A stretch of DNA of 28,929 nt from the NCBI GenBank assembly GCA_035546335.1, contig DATKDP010000143.1, positions 1 through 28,929 of the forward strand. The letters are read 5' to 3'. The translations under genes were made by a program, and so were the position numbers. The notes under the pieces were generated by a model. It made no database searches and was not told the DNA's origin. It saw only the letters and a program-made list of their open reading frames with translations. This stretch comes from DATKDP01 sp035546335 (GTDB lineage: Bacteria; Acidobacteriota; Thermoanaerobaculia; Gp7-AA8). Of this stretch, positions 24,952 through 28,929 are shown in pieces. Position 1 is the stretch's first letter; the number at the start of each line of letters is the position of its first letter.

Positions 24952-25818
24952 GCGAGCCTCCAGCCTCACCCCGTACGCCGCGGCGAGTTGCGGAGGGACC
25001 TCCGCAGGCTGACCCAGACCCCGCTTGATGTCGATCGCATTGACGACGGCCTGGCCGCGGAAATGATTGTTGGTGATGACATACACCTCCTCGGCGGTCG
25101 CCATCTCGCCGATCCGCTCGATCCAGGGCGCCAGCTCTCTTCGGGAGTAGAGGTAATCGTAACGCTCCCACGACTCGGAGTGATTGAACCACTTCTCATG
25201 ATTCCGGCCATGGAATCGGACGTAGGCGGGGGTGGAAGTGACCATCGCCGCCGGCCGCACGGAGTCGTGGAAGAGCGGCTGATCGATGTTGACGAAGGCG
25301 ACCCGGGCGGATCGGAGAAACTCGAAAAACGTCTCGTTCTGGAAGCTGGCGTGCCGGACCTCGAGGGCGAGCGGATACCCTTCGAAGCGGCGGAAGATCG
25401 CCTCGAGTCGCCGCTCCCCCTCTCCCGTTTCCTTGAAGCTCCAGGGAAACTGGATCAGGACGGCGCCAAGCCGGCCACCGTCCCGCATCACGTCGAGAAG
25501 AGCACGAAACGCCGAGACGTCCTCGTCGGATGGAATCGATGCCTCGTGCGTGAAACCGCGATGCAGCTTGACGCAGAAGCGAAACCGTTCGTTCGCTTCG
25601 ACCCGTTTGACCCAGCTTCGACCATGAGTCACCGGGGGAATTCGATAGAAGGTGGAGTTGATCTCGATGGTGTCGAAATAGCCGGAAAGGAAGGCGAGGT
25701 GGTCGAATCGCGAACCATGAGGGGGGTAGACGATCCCTTCCCAATCGGAATAACTCCACCCCGCGGGACCGACGCGGATGGCGTGTGGTGCGGGCGAGCT
25801 CGACGGCTGCGGAGCCAT
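24949..25818 (-). CDS. DUF72 domain protein (YecE-like)
   Basis: A 289-aa protein of the DUF72/YecE family, which has a TIM-barrel fold; the biochemical role is not established. Family features are IRVGPAGWSYSDWEGIVYPP at the start, FDTIEINSTFYRIP, FRFCVKLHRGFTHE, LGAVLIQFPWSF, LALEVRHASFQNETF, FVNIDQPLF, AYVRFHGRN and YVITNNHFRGQAVVNA. The length is slightly above the usual ~240-280. The C-terminal residues RLEAR and stop codon are encoded by the first heptamers of the downstream repeat, so the extreme end may be repeat-shaped. A partly palindromic sequence lies 10-33 nt upstream of the start, possibly an operator. It is monocistronic. Confidence 0.9.
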   Translation of the reverse strand: MAPQPSSSPAPHAIRVGPAGWSYSDWEGIVYPPHGSRFDHLAFLSGYFDTIEINSTFYRIPPVTHGRSWVKRVEANERFRFCVKLHRGFTHEASIPSDEDVSAFRALLDVMRDGGRLGAVLIQFPWSFKETGEGERRLEAIFRRFEGYPLALEVRHASFQNETFFEFLRSARVAFVNIDQPLFHDSVRPAAMVTSTPAYVRFHGRNHEKWFNHSESWERYDYLYSRRELAPWIERIGEMATAEEVYVITNNHFRGQAVVNAIDIKRGLGQPAEVPPQLAAAYGVRLEAR

Positions 25819-25828
25819 GAATCAGTGC

Positions 25829-25851
25829 GTGATTCATTCATGAATGATCAC
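25829..25851. promoter_or_regulatory. Imperfect 23-bp palindrome upstream of the DUF72 gene
   Basis: GTGATTCATTCA followed by TGAATGATCAC is a palindrome broken by one extra base; the central TCATTCATGAATGA is perfect (14 bp). It lies in the divergent region between the DUF72 and zinc-ribbon genes, next to AT-rich sequence (AATAATTATTTGTAAC) that could supply a promoter. An operator role is inferred from position and symmetry. Confidence 0.5.
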
Positions 25852-26121
25852 GAATAATTATTTGTAACTTACTCCAACCGCTGCATTTGATTGCGTTATT
25901 GCCTTCGAATGTGCTAAAAAGTGCTCAAGCGACTCCAGATCACAACTCCATGTATTCAACCCACCCAACCTCATTTGGCCGCATTGGCGTTCGCCGGAAG
26001 GGGGACTGATCACACTCGACGACCGATTCATCGTTTCAATGCGGGGGACGAACGTCGCGGCGCCCCGCACGTGCATCAGGCTGCGGCATCACCAAAAATT
26101 TCATTAGGAGATCATAGTTCC
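25852..26121 (+). promoter_or_regulatory. Upstream and leader region of the zinc-ribbon gene
   Basis: No gene is seen in 25819-26121. Besides the palindrome at its left edge, it holds TTGATT at 25887 as a possible -35 without a convincing -10. A hairpin TGCGGGG (26040-26046) / CCCCGCA (26063-26069) with a 16-nt loop sits about 50 nt before the ATG. AT-rich CACCAAAAATTTCATTAGGAG then leads to the start. The structured leader could control translation, but I recognise no known riboswitch. Confidence 0.4.
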
Positions 26122-26439
26122 ATGGACACTTTTTCTGACAAGAATCTCAACTGCGTCGAGTGTGGGGGAGAATTCGTTTTCACCAAGAACGAACAGGCCT
26201 TCTACGCCGAGCGTGGATTCACCAACGAGCCGAAGCGCTGCAAGAACTGCCGCGACAAACGCAAAACATCGCGCGACGGGAACGGCGGTTCCCGAGAGCG
26301 ACAGATGGTCAGTGTGACCTGTGACAGTTGCGGAATCACCACCGAGGTTCCATTCACACCCGTGAGTGGCAAGCCGGTGTACTGCCGCGACTGCTACAAC
26401 CAGCGCCGCTCGCACGGACGTGCCAACAGCTGGGCCTGA
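26122..26439 (+). CDS. Zinc-ribbon protein (zf-trcl plus second CxxC pair)
   Basis: A 105-aa protein with two zinc-binding units. The first, C11-x2-C14 ... C40-x2-C43 with EFVFTKNEQAFYAERGF and EPKRCKNCR, matches the 'probable zinc-ribbon' (zf-trcl) family. The second is C67-x2-C70 ... C88-x2-C91 (TCDSCGITTEVPF ... PVYCRDCYNQRR). The linker is Gly/Ser/Arg-rich and the end basic, suggesting nucleic-acid binding. Such proteins are often small, abundant and cold- or growth-phase-regulated, but the function is not known. A TAGGAG Shine-Dalgarno precedes the ATG. The gene is a single transcription unit closed by a strong terminator. Confidence 0.88.
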   Translation: MDTFSDKNLNCVECGGEFVFTKNEQAFYAERGFTNEPKRCKNCRDKRKTSRDGNGGSRERQMVSVTCDSCGITTEVPFTPVSGKPVYCRDCYNQRRSHGRANSWA

Positions 26440-26463
26440 CACCACGATTTCGTCGACATCGAA

Positions 26464-26494
26464 AGGACGGGCTCGTCTGCCCGTCCTTTTTTTT
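26464..26494 (+). terminator. Strong Rho-independent terminator after the zinc-ribbon gene
   Basis: AGGACGGGC and GCCCGTCCT form a perfect 9-bp stem around the loop TCGTCT, followed directly by a run of eight T (26487-26494). It is the only textbook intrinsic terminator in the window and begins 25 nt past the stop codon. Confidence 0.95.
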
Positions 26495-26501
26495 CGTCTC
26501 C

Positions 26502-26530
26502 TTGACTCCCCTCCGACCGCTTCCTAGAAT
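26502..26530 (+). promoter_or_regulatory. Sigma-70-type promoter of the transsulfuration genes
   Basis: TTGACT (26502-26507), a 17-bp spacer and TAGAAT (26525-26530) give a near-consensus promoter. The expected start of transcription (about 26537) is within two bases of the TTG start codon at 26539. It lies immediately after the preceding terminator. Confidence 0.75.
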
Positions 26531-26538
26531 GAGCCGCC

Positions 26539-27489
26539 TTGGCTGATCGTCCATTGCCTCGCCCGGCCGGCAGCGTTCTCGACCTGATCGGCAACACGCC
26601 GATGGTTCGCCTTCGCCGGATTCCACCGGCCGAGAGCGCGGACGTTTTCGTGAAGCTCGAAGCGCTCAGCCCGGGAGGCTCGATCAAGGATCGGATCGCT
26701 CTCACCATGATCCGCGACGCGGAGGCGTCGGGCGCACTGAAGGCCGGAGGCACCATCGTCGAGCCGACAGCAGGAAATACCGGGATCGGGCTCGCCATGG
26801 CGGGAGTGCAGCTCGGATATCGCGTGATCCTCATCGTTCCCGAGCACTTTTCGGTCGAGAAGCGCGAGCTCATGCGGGCGCTCGGGGGAGAGATCGTTCT
26901 CACTCCCCGCGATGACGGAATGAAAGGGGCGATCGCGCGGGCCAGGGAGGTCGCCTCGTCGATTCCCGGCTCGTGGGTTCCACAGCAGTTCGCCAACCAT
27001 TCCAACAGCCGTGCCCACTACGAAACGACCGGCCCGGAGATCTGGGAGCAGATGGAAGGGAGAATCGATGCGTTCCTCGCCGGCTCGGGCACCGGAGGAA
27101 CGTTCACCGGAACGACGCGCTACCTCAAGGAACGGCATCGGTCGCTGCACTCGGTGATCGTGGAGCCTCAGGGGTCGGTTCTGCAGGGAGGGGAAGCGGG
27201 ACCGCACGAGGTGGAAGGGATCGGCGCTTCGTTCGTGCCGGAAGTACTCGATCTGAGCCTCGCCGACGAGTTCGTCACCGTCGACGATCCCCCTGCCTTC
27301 GTGATGGTCCGGCGCCTGGCCGCGGAGGAAGGGATCCTCTCCGGATCGTCCGGAGGAGCCAATGTTCATGCCGCGATCGCTGTGGCGATTCGGCTCGGAA
27401 GAGGCAAACGGGTCGTCACGGTGATTCCCGACAGTTCGGAGCGCTATCTGTCGAAAGGAATCTACTCGAAATGGGGCGACATCGCCTGA
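26539..27489 (+). CDS. Cystathionine beta-synthase / cysteine synthase family enzyme
   Basis: A 316-aa PLP-dependent beta-replacement enzyme. Signatures: IGNTPMVRL (17-25), FVKLEALSPGGSIKDR with K50 as the PLP lysine, PTAGNTGIGLA (substrate loop), NHSNSRAHYETTGPEIWEQ, the phosphate loop GSGTGGTFTG, and SGSSGGAN near the end. It lacks C-terminal CBS domains. By sequence it could make cysteine from O-acetylserine and sulfide, or cystathionine from serine and homocysteine. The downstream gamma-synthase/lyase gene favours the second reaction (reverse transsulfuration). The only suitable start is TTG 26539, which lies 8 nt after the TAGAAT box without a Shine-Dalgarno; the message is probably leaderless. 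Confidence 0.92.
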   Translation: MADRPLPRPAGSVLDLIGNTPMVRLRRIPPAESADVFVKLEALSPGGSIKDRIALTMIRDAEASGALKAGGTIVEPTAGNTGIGLAMAGVQLGYRVILIVPEHFSVEKRELMRALGGEIVLTPRDDGMKGAIARAREVASSIPGSWVPQQFANHSNSRAHYETTGPEIWEQMEGRIDAFLAGSGTGGTFTGTTRYLKERHRSLHSVIVEPQGSVLQGGEAGPHEVEGIGASFVPEVLDLSLADEFVTVDDPPAFVMVRRLAAEEGILSGSSGGANVHAAIAVAIRLGRGKRVVTVIPDSSERYLSKGIYSKWGDIA

Positions 27490-27597
27490 GCGCCGCACAG
27501 GCGCAAGTGAGTCTGTCTGAAATCCCGCCGGGCCTGTACTCCGAGGAGTGAGGCCGGACGGATGTGAGCAACCACGAGAGACGCGAGGCAGGTACCC

Positions 27598-28737
27598 ATG
27601 GGATTCTCCACCGATTGCATTCATGCCGGACAGCAGCCCGATCCGACGACAGGCGCCGTCTCGGTCCCCATCTATCAGACGTCCACCTACGTCCAGCCGA
27701 AGCTCGGAGAGCACAAGGGATACGAATACGCGCGAACGAAGAACCCGACGCGCTCGGCGCTGGAAGCCAACCTCGCAGCGCTCGAAGGAGGGCTTCACGG
27801 GCACTGCTTCGCCTCGGGGATGGCGGCGATCGACACGGTGCTGCGGCTTCTGAGCGCCGGAGATCACGTCGTGGCGGCCGACAACATGTACGGCGGGAGC
27901 TTCAGGCTCTTCGAGCAGGTGCTGCGGCGTTTCTCTCTCGAGTTCGACTACGTCGACATCACGCGCAGCGAGAGCATCGAAGCGGCATTTCGCGGAACGA
28001 CGAAAATGCTCTTTCTGGAGACGCCGACGAATCCGATGATGTCGATCTGCGACCTCGAAGCTTCGGCGAAGCTGGCCCATGATCGGGGGGCGCTCGTCGT
28101 CGTCGACAACACCTTCTGCTCCCCCTTTCTCCAGCAGCCCATCAAGCTGGGCGCCGACATCGTCGTTCACTCGACCACCAAGTTCCTCAATGGTCATTCC
28201 GACTCGGTCGGGGGCGTGGTGATCTCCACGACCGATGATCTCGGCGAGCGGATCGGCTTTCTTCAGAATGCGGTCGGTGCAATCCTCTCCCCACTCGATT
28301 CATGGCTCGTTCTTCGCGGCGTGAAGACCCTCGCCGTCCGGATGGAGCGCCACAATGCGAACGGGATGGCGATGGCGCAGTATCTGAACAACCATGCGAA
28401 GGTCAGAAGAGTGTTCTACCCCGGGCTCTCCTCTCACCCGCAGCATGCGCTCGCCGCCAGACAGATGGTGGGATTCGGGGCGATGATCTCGTTCGAGCTC
28501 GGCTCTCGCGACAACGCCGAAGCCTTCCTCAATCGCGTAAGCCTCTGCTCGCTCGGCGAATCCCTCGGCGGCGTCGAGACGCTCATCTCTCACCCCGAAA
28601 CGATGACCCACGCCTCGGTTCCGCTCGAGACGCGCAAACGGCTCGGCATCACCCCGGGCCTCGTCCGCATCTCAGTCGGCATCGAGGACATCGAAGACCT
28701 CATCGCCGATCTCGAGACTGCGTTCGAGGGAGTGTGA
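27598..28737 (+). CDS. Cystathionine gamma-synthase / gamma-lyase family PLP enzyme
   Basis: A 379-aa Cys/Met-metabolism PLP enzyme. Signatures: CIHAGQQPDPTTGAVSVPIYQTSTY, EYARTKNPTR (44-53), FASGMAAI (71-78), YGGSF, ETPTNPM, VVVDNTF and HSTTKFLNGHSD with K195 as the PLP lysine, then SLGGVETLISHP near the C-terminus. Synthase (cystathionine from a homoserine ester and cysteine) and lyase (cystathionine to cysteine, ammonia and 2-oxobutyrate) cannot be told apart reliably by eye. Pairing with the gene 108 nt upstream suggests the lyase in a cysteine-forming route. The ATG follows a GAGGCAGG-like Shine-Dalgarno. A heptamer repeat begins 15 nt after the stop. Confidence 0.93.
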   Translation: MGFSTDCIHAGQQPDPTTGAVSVPIYQTSTYVQPKLGEHKGYEYARTKNPTRSALEANLAALEGGLHGHCFASGMAAIDTVLRLLSAGDHVVAADNMYGGSFRLFEQVLRRFSLEFDYVDITRSESIEAAFRGTTKMLFLETPTNPMMSICDLEASAKLAHDRGALVVVDNTFCSPFLQQPIKLGADIVVHSTTKFLNGHSDSVGGVVISTTDDLGERIGFLQNAVGAILSPLDSWLVLRGVKTLAVRMERHNANGMAMAQYLNNHAKVRRVFYPGLSSHPQHALAARQMVGFGAMISFELGSRDNAEAFLNRVSLCSLGESLGGVETLISHPETMTHASVPLETRKRLGITPGLVRISVGIEDIEDLIADLETAFEGV

Positions 28738-28752
28738 GGGCAGAAGGCAGGG

Positions 28753-28801
28753 GGCAGATAGCAGATAGCAGATAGCAGATAGCAGATAGCAGATAGCAGA
28801 T
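28753..28801 (+). repeat. Heptamer tandem repeat AGCAGAT
   Basis: One GGCAGAT followed by six exact AGCAGAT units, 49 bp in all, beginning 15 nt after the stop of the gamma-synthase/lyase gene. The unit is identical to the first units of the tract at 11691. Sequence composition changes sharply right after the tract, where a possible insertion sequence begins. Confidence 0.95.
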
Positions 28802-28894
28802 CAGGCCTGTCCAAATTAGGGTCACGAAGAAAGTCGCCGGGGCTCCCGTAAACTGTATGTGTGCGACACAAAACAGGAAGGGAGACACCCGACG

Positions 28895-28929
28895 ATGCGA
28901 CCATTCTGCAGCGTTTTCCAGCAGATTCT
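28895..28929 (+). CDS. 5' end of a gene cut by the window, possibly an IS4-type transposase
   Basis: An ATG at 28895 is preceded by GGAAGGGAG (28876-28884) and a TAAACT -10-like box (28849). Only 11 codons are visible: MRPFCSVFQQI. From memory this resembles the N-terminus of IS4-family transposases with a DUF4372-like head, which often begin M-(R/x)-x-x-S-(V/L)-F-x-Q-(I/L). If so, the left end of the element should lie between the AGCAGAT tract and about 28830. With so few residues the assignment is tentative. Confidence 0.4.
   Translation, partial: MRPFCSVFQQI

Noticed and set aside
27507..27551. 14-codon mini-frame (GTG start) between the two transsulfuration genes
   Set aside because: MSLSEIPPGLYSEE has no clear Shine-Dalgarno or homolog that I know. 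It could be a leader peptide but the evidence is too thin.
26524..28197. 557-codon minus-strand open frame
   Set aside because: It is antisense to two unmistakable PLP enzymes.

Overview
The window is high-GC bacterial chromosome. Its unlinked housekeeping genes, large secreted repeat proteins, several sensor kinases and short intergenic tandem repeats suggest an uncultured-type Acidobacteriota (Thermoanaerobaculia-like) genome. No rRNA or other phylogenetic marker is present, so this placement is an inference from gene style only.

Layout. 86-3583: nadC, a REC-GGDEF diguanylate cyclase, a convergent HPt phosphotransfer protein, a CBM9-like/DOMON-type protein and a 65-aa orphan protein. 3722-7600: a 1292-aa secreted beta-propeller (LVIVD-type) protein with a four-fold C-terminal repeat. 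7601-8004: a gene-free stretch with a tandem ~130-bp repeat. 8005-10773: a PDZ protein, membrane histidine kinase and OmpR-family regulator in one tight operon. 10872-11699: an EamA transporter, bracketed by tandem-repeat tracts. 11941-23526: a minus-strand block read as uvrA, a soluble PAS-PAS hybrid kinase, two tandem paralogous secreted zinc metalloproteases (one Ig-like module and five), a DUF457/YdjM-type membrane protein and a secreted two-PPC-domain protein. 24031-25818: a small AraC-type HTH protein and a convergent DUF72 protein, separated by a long repeat-built inverted repeat. 26122-28737: a zinc-ribbon protein with its own terminator, then a cystathionine beta-synthase/cysteine synthase and a cystathionine gamma-synthase/lyase (transsulfuration pair). 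From 28895 a cut gene starts that may be an IS4-type transposase.

How the genes work together. The PDZ-kinase-regulator operon is a complete envelope-sensing two-component system. The HPt protein and REC-GGDEF protein could be the output arm of a phosphorelay fed by a hybrid kinase such as the one at 18457-20448; that link is a guess. The secreted proteins at 11941, 14133 and 16881 share a very similar basic C-terminal tail (R-x-R-A-[I/V]-R-R) although their C-terminal domains differ. This is the most unusual protein-level signal in the window.

At the DNA level, intergenic regions hold an unusual density of repeats. These include heptamer and nonamer tandem tracts that begin at or inside stop codons, REP-like palindromes, and a dispersed GTAGGGGCGAAGCATTTGCG element. 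Several monocistronic genes have a TAnnnT-like -10 box only 6-8 nt before the start codon and no Shine-Dalgarno, which suggests leaderless transcripts.
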